Shown here in pieces: positions 25,539 through 34,231 of a stretch of 64,000 nucleotides of DNA. Within the stretch, counting starts at the first letter, position 1; each line of letters starts with the position of its first letter. Source of the stretch: Verrucomicrobiaceae bacterium. GTDB lineage: Bacteria; Verrucomicrobiota; Verrucomicrobiia; Verrucomicrobiales; Verrucomicrobiaceae. The DNA lies in contig CANIBP010000003.1 of the NCBI GenBank assembly GCA_947466075.1, forward strand, positions 124,001-188,000. The letters run 5' to 3'. The notes under the pieces are model-generated. The model was not told the origin of the DNA, did not search any database, and saw nothing but the letters and a program-made list of their open reading frames with translations. A program made the position numbers and the translations under genes.

Positions 25539-28388
25539 TTAAGTTAGCGCTTCCAGCATCGTTTTCAGCTTCGCGAGCTGCGCAGACCAGTCGGCCTCAC
25601 GCTGCGTGTGATCGTCCAGAACCTTCTGCGGCACTTTGGCGGTGAAATTCGTATCTGCGAGCTTTGCACGGACCTTTTCCAGCTCTGACTCGACTTTGGC
25701 GATCTCTTTGCCCACGCGGGCTGTTTCGGCTTCCACGTCGATGAGACCATCGAGCGGCAGGAAAAGCTCGCCAAGAGGAGTCAGGGCCGCGGGAGTGCCT
25801 TTTTTCGGCTGGTAAGCGATATCAACATCAAGCGGCTCCGCATTGAGCAAGATACGTAGCACCTCGATCTCATGCTCAGGCAGCTCTGTGGTCGGCTTCA
25901 GCACGAAACGTACACGCTTGTTGATATTGAAGGTGCTCTTGAGGCCACGGCCCAGATTGACGGCTTCATACTTGTCATTCGCGGTCTTTTCGTCCTCCGG
26001 CAAGATGCCGAAGTAAGCGAGTTCGTCCGCATCCAGCGGCTTCGGCCAGACGGCAAACATGATGCTCTGGCCGCCTTGGTTTTCGGGAAGGTCGGTGTTG
26101 AAGCCCATGCCGTGCCACAGCTCTTCGGTGATGAAGGGCATGAAGGGATGGAAAAGGCGCAGCGTGTGGCCGAGCACGAAGTCGATGACGGCGAGGGTGT
26201 TCGCCTTGCGTTTGTCGTCGCTGCCTTGAAGCACGGCTTTGCTGGCCTCGATGTACCAGTCGCAGTACTCGCTCCAGAAGAAGCGGTAGAGCGTGGCGGT
26301 GGCGTCGCTGAAGCGATATTCCTCCAAAGCGGTGCTGACCTCGGCGATGGCGGTGTTGAGGCGCAGGAGTATCCATTTGTCGTCGCTGCTGAGCAGGGCG
26401 GCGCTGATCTCGGTCTCGACCTCGCCGCCTTGCATCTGGCGGAAGCGTGCGGCGTTCCAGAGCTTGGTGCAGAAGTTGCGACCGAGTTCGACGTTCTTGT
26501 CGTCAAAGCAAATGTCCTGGCCCAACGGCGCACTGCGCATGATGCCGAAGCGCAGGGCGTCCGCGCTGTAGCTGGCGATGAGCTCCAGCGGATCGGGCGA
26601 ATTGCCGAGCGATTTGGACATTTTGCGGCCCTGCTTGTCGCGGATGATGCCGGTGAAATAGACGTTCTTGAACGGTAGCTCGCCCATCCACTCGAAGCCC
26701 GCCATGATCATGCGCGCGACCCAGAAGAAGATGATGTCCGGCCCCGTGACGAGATCGGTCGTGGGGTAGAAGGCCTTCAACGTGGAGGTCTTCTCCGGCC
26801 ACCCCATCGTCGCAAAGGGCCACAGCCAGGAGCTGAACCAGGTATCGAGAACATCGGGGTCTTGGATAAAACCATGTTCTTCAAGAATTCGGATCGTATC
26901 GGTATCCGTCGTCGCAACAAACACCTCGTAGCTTTCGCCAAGTGAAGGAACTGCTTTCGTGAGATCATCGAAAACTTCGCCTGATTGTGCATTCAAGCAT
27001 CGAGCGATGAGGCCATCCGGCAGCTTGCTCAAGAACTCACCTTCCCAACCCAGCCAGCCAGCATAGTCCAGCCCCTTGTCCCAATTGGTTGAGGTGAAAG
27101 TCACTAATTTTCTCCACATCGGAATCCGATGCCCCCACCAGACCTGGCGGCTGATGCACCAGTCTTGGAGGCCGGTCATCCAGTGGTCATAGACCTTCGC
27201 CCAGCGGTCGGGGTGGAATTTCATCTCGCCACTGGCCACGACGGCCTGGCTTTCCTTCACGCTTGGGTATTTGAGGAACCACTGCTCGCTCAAGCGGCTC
27301 TCGATCGGCACGTCGGCACGCTCGGAGTAACCGAGGTTGTTCTGATAGGGCTCCTCTTTGACGAGGCTCCCAATCTCCGCGAGCAGCTCTGCGGCGCGTT
27401 TGCGGGCGGCGAAGCGCTCCATGCCGGCGAGGTCTTTGCCAGCGAGTTCGTTGAGCACGCCGTTCGGATGCATGACATCGACGGCGGTCAGATTGTGACG
27501 CTGCGCGATCTCAAAGTCGGCCTTGTCATGCGCGGGCGTGACTTTCAGCACGCCGGTGCCGAAGGTGAAATCGACATGCTCATCCGCGATGATCGGGAGC
27601 AGCGCCTGGTCTTCGACCGGCAGTGGACGGCGAACGTGTTTGCCGATGAGATGCGCATAGCGCTCGTCCTTCGGATTCACGGCAATGGCCTGATCGCCTG
27701 GGATGACTTCAGGCCGCGTGGTGGCGATGGTGAGCCAGGTGCCGGGTTCCTCGACGACCTCGACTTTGAAGTGATACATGATGGCGTTTTGCGCCTTCAT
27801 GACGACCTCCTCATCGCTGAGCGCGGTGAGGGAGGACGGGCACCAGTTCACCATGCGCTTGCCACGATAGATGAGCCCCTTTTTGTAGAGATCGACGAAC
27901 ACGCGCATGACGCAGGCGTTGTAGTCGTCGTCAAAGGTGAAGCGCTCGCGGCTCCAGTCGCAGGAGGCGCCGAGTTTCTTGAGCTGCTCGATGATGATGC
28001 CGCCGTGCTTCTCTTTCCACTCCCAGATCTTCGCCACGAGGCCCTCGCGGCCCAGATCGTCGCGATGCTTGATGACGCCCTGCTTTTTCAGCGTCTTCTC
28101 CACGACGTTTTGCGTGGCGATGCCAGCGTGGTCGGTGCCGGGCAGCCAGAGCACCTCTTTCCCCAACATGCGGGCGCGGCGGGCGAGGATGTCCTGGATG
28201 GTGTTGTTCAACACATGGCCGAGCGTAAGGATGCCCGTGACGTTCGGCGGCGGGATGACGATGGAGTAAGCCGGGCGCGTCTCGCTCACACGAGCGGGAT
28301 CGGCTTCAAAGCATTTGTCATCCAGCCAGCGCTGATACCAGCGTGATTCCACGTCGGCTGGGGTGTAGGTCTTGTCGAGTTCGGGCAT
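25539..28388 (-). CDS. valS: Valine-tRNA ligase
   Basis: 949 aa, usual length, from the ATG at 28388 (a TTG 13 codons upstream is not needed). The class I catalytic region reads IPPPNVTGILTLGH and the second signature is KMSKSLGN. The editing domain contains TWLTIATTRPEVIPGD, then anticodon-binding and a C-terminal coiled coil (ARVGKEIAKVESELEKV) follow. It charges tRNA-Val. Odd: the first His of the HIGH motif is Thr (TLGH). Confidence 0.96.
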   Translation of the reverse strand: MPELDKTYTPADVESRWYQRWLDDKCFEADPARVSETRPAYSIVIPPPNVTGILTLGHVLNNTIQDILARRARMLGKEVLWLPGTDHAGIATQNVVEKTLKKQGVIKHRDDLGREGLVAKIWEWKEKHGGIIIEQLKKLGASCDWSRERFTFDDDYNACVMRVFVDLYKKGLIYRGKRMVNWCPSSLTALSDEEVVMKAQNAIMYHFKVEVVEEPGTWLTIATTRPEVIPGDQAIAVNPKDERYAHLIGKHVRRPLPVEDQALLPIIADEHVDFTFGTGVLKVTPAHDKADFEIAQRHNLTAVDVMHPNGVLNELAGKDLAGMERFAARKRAAELLAEIGSLVKEEPYQNNLGYSERADVPIESRLSEQWFLKYPSVKESQAVVASGEMKFHPDRWAKVYDHWMTGLQDWCISRQVWWGHRIPMWRKLVTFTSTNWDKGLDYAGWLGWEGEFLSKLPDGLIARCLNAQSGEVFDDLTKAVPSLGESYEVFVATTDTDTIRILEEHGFIQDPDVLDTWFSSWLWPFATMGWPEKTSTLKAFYPTTDLVTGPDIIFFWVARMIMAGFEWMGELPFKNVYFTGIIRDKQGRKMSKSLGNSPDPLELIASYSADALRFGIMRSAPLGQDICFDDKNVELGRNFCTKLWNAARFRQMQGGEVETEISAALLSSDDKWILLRLNTAIAEVSTALEEYRFSDATATLYRFFWSEYCDWYIEASKAVLQGSDDKRKANTLAVIDFVLGHTLRLFHPFMPFITEELWHGMGFNTDLPENQGGQSIMFAVWPKPLDADELAYFGILPEDEKTANDKYEAVNLGRGLKSTFNINKRVRFVLKPTTELPEHEIEVLRILLNAEPLDVDIAYQPKKGTPAALTPLGELFLPLDGLIDVEAETARVGKEIAKVESELEKVRAKLADTNFTAKVPQKVLDDHTQREADWSAQLAKLKTMLEALT

Positions 28389-28463
28389 AAAGGGCTGCCA
28401 AGATGGGGGAGTTTGCCTATTTTGCAAACCTCGCCTCGACCACCGCGAAATCAGCTTTTGAAC

Positions 28464-29903
28464 TCAGGGAACAAACTGCGCCCGCAAGAGCTTTTCGGCC
28501 TCCACCTGCTGCACTTTCAAGGCGGGATCATCCACGCGGTTTTTTGACTCTGCCGGATCCTCTTCTGTGGCATAAAGTTCGCGGGCGATGACACTCTTCG
28601 TCTTCCAGTCACGCCATTCGGTGTAGCGCACGGAGGCCGTGCGCACGCTGTAACCCATGGCCTTCGGCTGTTTGTCAGGTTCACGGTCATAGTAGGCGGG
28701 GCGCGGGTGCTGGGTGAAGGCCGCCGCTTTGACGCACTGCGACGAATCAGCAAGAATCGGAGCGAGACTCTTGCCGTCCAGAGCCTTCGGTTGCGGAAGA
28801 CCGCACAGGTCCACGAGCGTGGGGAAAACATCGACCAACTCGGCAAGCGCAGCGGTTTTCTTGCCATGTTGGCTCGCGCCAGGAGCGCTGATCATCAGCG
28901 GCACGTGCGCGTCGAATTCGAAATCGGACGTTTTGCCCCAAAGGCTATGCTCACCGATGTGATAACCGTGATCCGCCACGAAAAGGATGATCGTATTGCT
29001 CGCCGCAGGGCTTTTTTCCAGAGCCTCAAGCACCTTGCCGATCTGAGCATCCATATAGCTGATGTTGGCAAAGTATCCGTGCCTCATCTCCGCCGCCTGT
29101 TCGGGTGTCACCGGGGTCTGCTTAGCCACTGGACCGAGGATCTCCGTGCTTTGATGAAAAGCAATCTCCGGTGCACCTTCAGGCCGTGCACCCTTCAGCG
29201 GCGGCAACTTGGAACGATCATACATGTCCCAGTACTTTTTAGGAGCATTGAAAGGCGCATGAGGCTTCCAAAAACCGACGGCGAGAAAGAATGGACTCTC
29301 TTTTGACTCCCGCATCACGCGTTGGGCTTCAGCGACGACACGACCGTCATAATAGGCCCCGTCCGGCACATCACGGCACTCGCAGATGGTTGTGGCTCCA
29401 TAAACACGACTGCTCAAGGTCGTCAGGTTGGGCGGCATTTCGCCAGTGATGAGCGGTTTATCATCGCCATGATTCGCATAGTGCAGAAACTCGTCCGCGC
29501 TCCATGAGCGGCGGTCACCTTTCTCCACCGTGTGCCAGTTGTGGAAGATTTTTCCCACGCAGCGTGTGGTGTAGCCATGCTCTTTGAACCAAAGCGGCAG
29601 CGTCGTCACCTCGGGATTCAGTTCGCGAAAATGCGTGCCGTTGTTCCAGAGCTTCAAAGTGTCAGGTCGGAGTCCCGTGAGCATGGAAGAACGCGATGGA
29701 TTGCAAACCGCCTGCTGACAGTAAGCCCGCTCAAACTGCACGCTCCGCGCTGCCAGCTTGTCGAGATTCGGCGTCAATGCCGTCGAGCCATAGGAGCCGA
29801 TCTCAGGTCGGAAATCATCCGCCATGATCAAAAGCACATTGGGCGGCGCGGCATCGAGAGAACCGCCCAAGCAAACCAGGAGAAGCAGAATGGAAAAACG
29901 CAT
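28464..29903 (-). CDS. Sulfatase, iduronate-2-sulfatase-like
   Basis: 479 aa with a signal peptide (MRFSILLLLVCLGGSLDA). The metal and catalytic region ADDFRPEIG is followed by the formylglycine motif CNPSRSSMLTG with the Cys to be matured, then GKIFHN and a KPHAPFNAPKKYWDMY block typical of iduronate-2-sulfatase-type enzymes, then DHGYHIGEHSLWGK. Hydrolysis of sulfate esters on polysaccharides in the periplasm is expected. A formylglycine-generating enzyme is needed but not in the window. Confidence 0.92.
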   Translation of the reverse strand: MRFSILLLLVCLGGSLDAAPPNVLLIMADDFRPEIGSYGSTALTPNLDKLAARSVQFERAYCQQAVCNPSRSSMLTGLRPDTLKLWNNGTHFRELNPEVTTLPLWFKEHGYTTRCVGKIFHNWHTVEKGDRRSWSADEFLHYANHGDDKPLITGEMPPNLTTLSSRVYGATTICECRDVPDGAYYDGRVVAEAQRVMRESKESPFFLAVGFWKPHAPFNAPKKYWDMYDRSKLPPLKGARPEGAPEIAFHQSTEILGPVAKQTPVTPEQAAEMRHGYFANISYMDAQIGKVLEALEKSPAASNTIILFVADHGYHIGEHSLWGKTSDFEFDAHVPLMISAPGASQHGKKTAALAELVDVFPTLVDLCGLPQPKALDGKSLAPILADSSQCVKAAAFTQHPRPAYYDREPDKQPKAMGYSVRTASVRYTEWRDWKTKSVIARELYATEEDPAESKNRVDDPALKVQQVEAEKLLRAQFVP

Positions 29904-29956
29904 GGCCCATGGAACGCCACCAAGAGACGCAGCTTACAAGGCACCTTATCTTCAAC

Positions 29957-30673
29957 TCACTGCCCCAGGCTCAAATACTCACGCACCGTGTGATTCATCG
30001 CACGTCTCGCCGGTGGGAAACACTCCGCTACTTTCTCAAACGTCTCCACCAGCGCAAATTCCTCTGCCAGCACATGCTTGCGTGCCGAATCAAGGTGGCT
30101 GACGACCACCTGCTCGTAGTAATCCACATCGGGCGCACCCCGACGCTCCGCTCGACGATGCAGGAAGTCAGGATAGAGACAAGTCAGCACGAGAAACTGG
30201 TTCGCGCACTGCACATGCAGGAAGAATTTCTGATGCCTGCTCGCGCTCTCGATCGCCTCTAAATAATCGACACTGTACATGCTATCCACACTGTGATTGA
30301 TGTCCTGTGGGCCTTTCGTCGGTGTGCAGCCAAAGTCCGCGCACACCACCGCCATGTAATCCGCCACCGCAATCTCCTTGATTCCGAACTCCTTCAGTGA
30401 ATGCCGCACCACAATGAAGAAGAACAGCTCCGGCGAAAGTATCGCTGCCTTCCTTGAGACGATGGCGGCATCGAAGAGCTTGTCGTTGTCCAAAATGATC
30501 GGCACCGCGTCCGGGTCATCCATCATCGCCTTAAAGCCCTCCTTGCCGCGCTCAGTCAGCGCCAGAGTGTCTTGAATGAATTTCCAATCCGTTGGGGTAA
30601 AACGGAACCAGCAGCCAGGGCGAGGGAAGCGCGTCATGGAGATTAAGTGTGAACTGTCATCTACCTTTAGCAT
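29957..30673 (-). CDS. Conserved hypothetical protein
   Basis: 238 aa from the ATG at 30673; ATG at 30637 (MTRFPRPGCWFRFTPTD) is an equal alternative, and neither has a clear ribosome site. Largely helical, no signal peptide or membrane segment. Notable blocks: SRKAAILSPELFFFIVVRH, VADYMAVVCADFG, and YYEQVVVSHLDSAR. I do not recognise the family; the mix of conserved His, Asp and Tyr might suggest a helical metal or nucleotide protein, but this is a guess. Divergent from rph. Confidence 0.55.
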   Translation of the reverse strand: MLKVDDSSHLISMTRFPRPGCWFRFTPTDWKFIQDTLALTERGKEGFKAMMDDPDAVPIILDNDKLFDAAIVSRKAAILSPELFFFIVVRHSLKEFGIKEIAVADYMAVVCADFGCTPTKGPQDINHSVDSMYSVDYLEAIESASRHQKFFLHVQCANQFLVLTCLYPDFLHRRAERRGAPDVDYYEQVVVSHLDSARKHVLAEEFALVETFEKVAECFPPARRAMNHTVREYLSLGQ

Positions 30674-30790
30674 AAGGGGTGCCACTTGAGTTAATCGTTT
30701 GGAAAGGGTCTGCCGCGAGAATGTTCAAAGACGTTTTGCACCAACTGATAAATCCCTTTGGCGCACCCGCGCTTCGTGCTAAGCAGCGCC

Positions 30791-31576
30791 ATGCCCAGAA
30801 CCGACGGACGCGCCCCAGACCAGCTTCGCAAAATTGAATACGTCCTCGACGTCGCCCCGCACGCCGCAGGCTCCGTGCTCATTGCCTTTGGCAACACCCG
30901 CGTCATCTGCACCGCCTGCATCAATGAGGAAGTGCCGCGCTGGATGAAGGTGCAGAACGTCAAAGGCGGCTGGCTCACCGCCGAGTACTCGATGCTGCCG
31001 TATTCCACCCTGGAGCGCAAAGACCGCGAAAGCTCCCGTGGCAAACCGGATGGCCGCAGCACTGAAATCCAGCGCCTCATCGGCCGCAGCCTCCGCGCCG
31101 TCGTCGATCTCGAAAAACTCGGTGCCCGCACCCTTTATGTCGATTGCGATGTGCTCCAGGCCGATGGCGGCACTCGCACCGCCGCCATCACCGGTGCCTG
31201 CATTGCCGTCTCCATCGCCTTCAACCGCCTGCTCGAAAAGGGCAAGATCACCCGTCAGCCGCTCAAGAAAAAAATCGCCGCTGTCAGCGTCGGCATCCTC
31301 AAAGGCGAAACGCTCCTCGACCTCTGCTACACCGAAGACGCAGCAGCTGATGTCGATAGCAACATCGTCCTCACCGAAGACGGCGAATTCGTCGAAATCC
31401 AAGGCAGCGGCGAAGAAGCCACTTTCACCGAAGCCCAGCTTCACTCCATGCTCGAATACGGCCGCAAGGGCATCAAAGAACTCGTCGCCATCCAAGACGA
31501 AGCCATCAACAGCGCCATGAAGCCCGCCGAAGGCAAGGATCTGCAAAAGTTGGCTGAGTTATTTGGCAAACGCTGA
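30791..31576 (+). CDS. rph: Ribonuclease PH
   Basis: 261 aa from the ATG at 30791; earlier in-frame starts lack family similarity. Family blocks: PRTDGRAPDQLRKIEY, SVLIAFGNTRVICTA, the phosphate-binding GKPDGRSTEIQRLIGRSLRA and DCDVLQADGGTRTAAITG. It trims the 3' end of tRNA precursors with phosphate. Just after its stop lies the decamer repeat element described separately. Usual family length is about 240-260 aa. Confidence 0.96.
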   Translation: MPRTDGRAPDQLRKIEYVLDVAPHAAGSVLIAFGNTRVICTACINEEVPRWMKVQNVKGGWLTAEYSMLPYSTLERKDRESSRGKPDGRSTEIQRLIGRSLRAVVDLEKLGARTLYVDCDVLQADGGTRTAAITGACIAVSIAFNRLLEKGKITRQPLKKKIAAVSVGILKGETLLDLCYTEDAAADVDSNIVLTEDGEFVEIQGSGEEATFTEAQLHSMLEYGRKGIKELVAIQDEAINSAMKPAEGKDLQKLAELFGKR

Positions 31577-31584
31577 GCGCAAGA

Positions 31585-31676
31585 GTTTGCGATGGTTTGC
31601 AGTCGTTGGCCGTAGTTTGCAATGGTTTGGTAAACTACTGCAAACAACCGTAAACAACAGCCAACCACCGCAAACC
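31585..31676. repeat. 10-bp-periodic GTTTGC array with internal inversion
   Basis: GTTTGC-type units start at 31585, 31595, 31605, 31615 and 31625, exactly 10 bp apart (GTTTGCGATG, GTTTGCAGTC, GTTGGCCGTA, GTTTGCAATG, GTTTGG). From 31638 the same unit continues in reverse-complement form, ending at 31645, 31655, 31665 and 31675 (GCAAAC, GTAAAC, GCCAAC, GCAAAC), again every 10 bp. The whole can fold as an imperfect hairpin and ends 1 base before the ATG of the next gene. It carries no gene. Confidence 0.75.
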
Positions 31677-31677
31677 T

Positions 31678-32613
31678 ATGACAGCTCTGCTTCTCGATCC
31701 TATCTACCAGCAGCATGACCCCGGTCCGGGTCATCCCGAGAGCATTCAGCGCCATGTCGCCATCACGAAAGCGCTCACGGATTCGGGTCTCGTCGCCCAA
31801 ACGCAGGCGATTCAGCCGCGCGTCGCCACGCTCGATGAAATCGCCCTCTGCCATGATCGTGGTTACATCGGCATCGCCAAAGCCGATGTCGAATCCGGCC
31901 GCGACGACCTCAGCACCGGCGACACGCAGATCTGCCCGCGCTCCTACGACGTCGCCACGCAAGCCGTCGGTGGTGTTCTGAACGCCGTTGATGCCGTCTT
32001 CACCGGCAAAGCCAAGAACGCCTTCTGCGCCGTGCGTCCACCCGGCCATCACGCACGTCCGGCTCAAGGCATGGGCTTCTGCCTGTTCAACAACATCGCC
32101 ATCGCCGCACGTCATGCAGAGAAGCAGCACGGCGCGCAGAAGATCGCCATCGTCGATTGGGACGTGCATCACGGCAACGGCACGCAGGACATCTTCTATG
32201 AAGACGGCAGCGTGCTCTTTTGCAGCACGCACCAAAGCCCGCTTTATCCCTTCACCGGCCACGCCGATGAAACCGGCAGCGGAAAAGGCAAAGGCAGCAC
32301 GCTCAACTGTCCCTTTCCAGCTCGCACTGGCATGTCAGACATCGGTGCCGCCTTCACCGACCGCCTCTTGCCTGCTATCGACAAGTTCAAGCCTGACTTG
32401 ATCCTCATCTCCGCCGGATTCGACTCCCGCATCGACGATCCTCTCGGCCAGTTCCGTCTCACAGATGACGATTTCGTCGCTTTAACCAAACTCCTGCTCG
32501 AATCCGCCGCCACGCATTGCCAAAACCGGCTCATCTCTATTCTCGAAGGCGGCTACAACATTCAGGGTCTTGCCAGCGCCGTGAAAAGCCACGTTCAGAC
32601 GCTCGTCGGATAA
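31678..32613 (+). CDS. Histone deacetylase/acetoin-utilisation family protein
   Basis: 311 aa. The class II HDAC-like core is complete: RPPGHHARPAQGMGFCLFNN, VDWDVHHGNGTQDIFY, LISAGFDSRIDDPLGQF and EGGYNI. These supply the Zn ligands (Asp, His, Asp) and the catalytic His pair. Substrates in bacteria include acetylpolyamines and acetyl-lysine; which applies here is unknown, though a putrescine pathway is encoded 7 kb away. Its ATG is preceded immediately by the decamer repeat, leaving no room for a ribosome site. Confidence 0.9.
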   Translation: MTALLLDPIYQQHDPGPGHPESIQRHVAITKALTDSGLVAQTQAIQPRVATLDEIALCHDRGYIGIAKADVESGRDDLSTGDTQICPRSYDVATQAVGGVLNAVDAVFTGKAKNAFCAVRPPGHHARPAQGMGFCLFNNIAIAARHAEKQHGAQKIAIVDWDVHHGNGTQDIFYEDGSVLFCSTHQSPLYPFTGHADETGSGKGKGSTLNCPFPARTGMSDIGAAFTDRLLPAIDKFKPDLILISAGFDSRIDDPLGQFRLTDDDFVALTKLLLESAATHCQNRLISILEGGYNIQGLASAVKSHVQTLVG

Positions 32614-32699
32614 GCAATCTGAACTTTCAGTGTCTTTCACACACAATTTACACAGCTCGCCCTTGTCAGAGCACCGGTTTTCTGATGGCATGTGTGTGC

Positions 32700-33704
32700 A
32701 TGTCAAATTCCTCACTCCCCCAAGACGACGTCGCCGCCATTGATGAACTGCGCCAGGTCTATGGCCGACTCAGCGCCGAGCTAAAAAAAATCATCGTCGG
32801 CCAGGACAAAGTCGTCGAGCAACTCGCCATCTGCCTCTTCGCTCGAGGTCACGCCTTGCTCATGGGCGTCCCCGGCCTTGCCAAAACTTTGCTCATCTCA
32901 CGCCTCGCCGAAACGATGTCGCTCAGCTTCAGCCGCATCCAGTTCACGCCCGACTTGATGCCCATGGACATCACCGGCACCGATATTCTTCAAGAACTGC
33001 CCGGCGGCAAACGCGCCTTCGAATTCGCCAAAGGCCCTGTGTTTGCGAATATCGTCCTCGCCGACGAAATCAACCGCGCTCCCGCCAAAACACAGGCTGC
33101 GATGCTCGAGGCCATGCAGGAGCACAAAGTCACCGTCGCTGGTCGCACCTACACCTTGGACTCACCCTTCTTCGTTCTCGCCACGCAGAACCCCATCGAG
33201 CAAGAAGGCACCTACCCGCTGCCAGAGGCCCAGCTCGACCGCTTCATGTTCATGATCGGTGTCGATTACCCGAGCCGTGACGAAGAAATCGCCATCGCGA
33301 GAAGCACCACGGGTCTGAGTTTGCCAAAACTCGAGCACATCATGGATGGAGCCAAAGTTTTGGCGTTTCAGGATTTGGTGCGCCGCGTTCCCGTGCCCGA
33401 TCATATCTACGAATTCGCCGTCGATCTCGCCCGCAAGACACGTCCCGCTAGCTCAGAAGCTCCCGCATGGCTGAAGCCGCTTGTGAGCTGGGGTGCAGGC
33501 CCTCGTGCGGTGCAGTATTTGATTCTCGGTGCCAAAGCCCGCGCTGCACTCAATGGCAGTTACATGGTGAGGCTTGAGGATGTGATGGAAGTCGCTGAGC
33601 CTGTGCTGCGTCATCGCGTGATGACGACCTTCACGGCTGAGAGCGATGGTGTGACGAGTCGTGATGTGGCGAAACGTTTGGTCGAAGAACTCGCGAAGGC
33701 CTAA
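32700..33704 (+). CDS. MoxR-family AAA+ ATPase
   Basis: 334 aa from the ATG at 32700 (longer in-frame extensions upstream overlap the previous gene and are not supported). Walker A GVPGLAKTLL, Walker B IVLADEINRAPAKTQAAML, sensor FVLATQNPIEQEGTYPLPEAQLDRF and the MoxR lid are present. MoxR ATPases act with VWA-domain proteins as chaperone or metal-insertion systems. It opens a cluster with DUF58, two more VWA membrane proteins and a TPR protein on the same strand. Between it and DUF58 lies an inserted cassette. Confidence 0.93.
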   Translation: MSNSSLPQDDVAAIDELRQVYGRLSAELKKIIVGQDKVVEQLAICLFARGHALLMGVPGLAKTLLISRLAETMSLSFSRIQFTPDLMPMDITGTDILQELPGGKRAFEFAKGPVFANIVLADEINRAPAKTQAAMLEAMQEHKVTVAGRTYTLDSPFFVLATQNPIEQEGTYPLPEAQLDRFMFMIGVDYPSRDEEIAIARSTTGLSLPKLEHIMDGAKVLAFQDLVRRVPVPDHIYEFAVDLARKTRPASSEAPAWLKPLVSWGAGPRAVQYLILGAKARAALNGSYMVRLEDVMEVAEPVLRHRVMTTFTAESDGVTSRDVAKRLVEELAKA

Positions 33705-33720
33705 ACGCGCTCATCACAAA

Positions 33721-33755
33721 TCGTCCTCGTGCTCGTTCTCCTACTCGTCCTCGAT
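33721..33755 (+). repeat. Left inverted repeat of the four-helix-bundle cassette
   Basis: 35 bp made of TCGTC/CTCGT/ACTCG-type words; begins TCGTCCTCGTGCTCG and ends CGTCCTCGAT. Complement of 34171-34205 with a single mismatch (33740). Confidence 0.85.
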
Positions 33756-33769
33756 CAAATCGCTCCGCC

Positions 33770-34231
33770 ATGCCCAACATCGTTCAATTCGACCATGAGA
33801 AACTCGAGGTCTATCAACTTGAGCTCGCCTTTCTCACCTGGGTTACTGACTTGATGATCGAAATCCGCGCCACACAGCATCCTCACCTTCGCGAAACCTT
33901 CGACCAACTCGACCGGGCGAGCCTGTCCGCCCTGCTCAACACCGCCGAGGGCAACGGCAAGCGTGCCACGCAGCAGCGAGCACGCTACTTCGACGATGCG
34001 CGTGGCTCTGCGATGGAGTGTGCGGCATGTCTGGATGCCTTGGTTGCTAAGCGAGCAACGACACAGCAACGAATCGCCGAGGGTAAGGCGTTGCTGATAC
34101 GAGTGGTGTCCATCTTATGTAAGCTCGTGGAGAGATTCGATGTAGGCGCTGCCAATTCGTTGCCGCTAGAATCGAGGACGAGTAGCAGAACGAGCACGAG
34201 GACGAAACTTGGAGGCTACGATCATGGCTGA
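33770..34231 (+). CDS. Four-helix-bundle (23S rRNA intervening-sequence type) protein
   Basis: 153 aa. The family core is visible: FDHEKLEVYQLELAFLTWV in helix 1, LDRASLSALLNTAEGNGKR with the conserved N/AEG turn, YFDDARGSAMECAACLDAL in helix 3 and a last helix to about 135. The bacterial family (TIGR02436-like; related to the Avd helper of diversity-generating retroelements) is of unknown biochemical function. The last 15 or so residues (ESRTSSRTSTRTK and beyond) are encoded by the right inverted repeat and overrun into the DUF58 start, so the tail is probably not functional. Confidence 0.82.
   Translation: MPNIVQFDHEKLEVYQLELAFLTWVTDLMIEIRATQHPHLRETFDQLDRASLSALLNTAEGNGKRATQQRARYFDDARGSAMECAACLDALVAKRATTQQRIAEGKALLIRVVSILCKLVERFDVGAANSLPLESRTSSRTSTRTKLGGYDHG
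34171..34205 (+). repeat. Right inverted repeat of the four-helix-bundle cassette
   Basis: 35 bp beginning ATCGAGGACGAGTAG and ending CGAGCACGAGGACGA; see the left repeat at 33721-33755. Confidence 0.85.

Larger units (their letters stand above)
33721..34205 (+). mobile_element. Intervening-sequence-like cassette with 35-bp inverted repeats
   Basis: 485 bp bounded by inverted repeats 33721-33755 and 34171-34205, which are complementary at 34 of 35 positions, enclosing a 415-nt interior with one four-helix-bundle gene. No recombinase is present. It starts 16 bp after the moxR stop and ends 18 bp before the DUF58 ATG, leaving the DUF58 ribosome site GGAGG (34211-34215) intact. No long target duplication is visible. 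The architecture resembles 23S rRNA intervening sequences, but the host is an mRNA. Confidence 0.75.

Noticed and set aside
27129-28346. 405-codon + strand open frame opposite valS
   Set aside because: valS shows both class I signatures over its whole length; the antisense frame has none.
31561-31680. CRISPR-like reading of the GTTTGC array
   Set aside because: Units are 10 bp without spacers of regular length, and they invert half way; no cas gene is near.
33721-34205. Classical IS element at the inverted repeats
   Set aside because: There is no transposase and no clear target duplication; the single gene is of the four-helix-bundle family.
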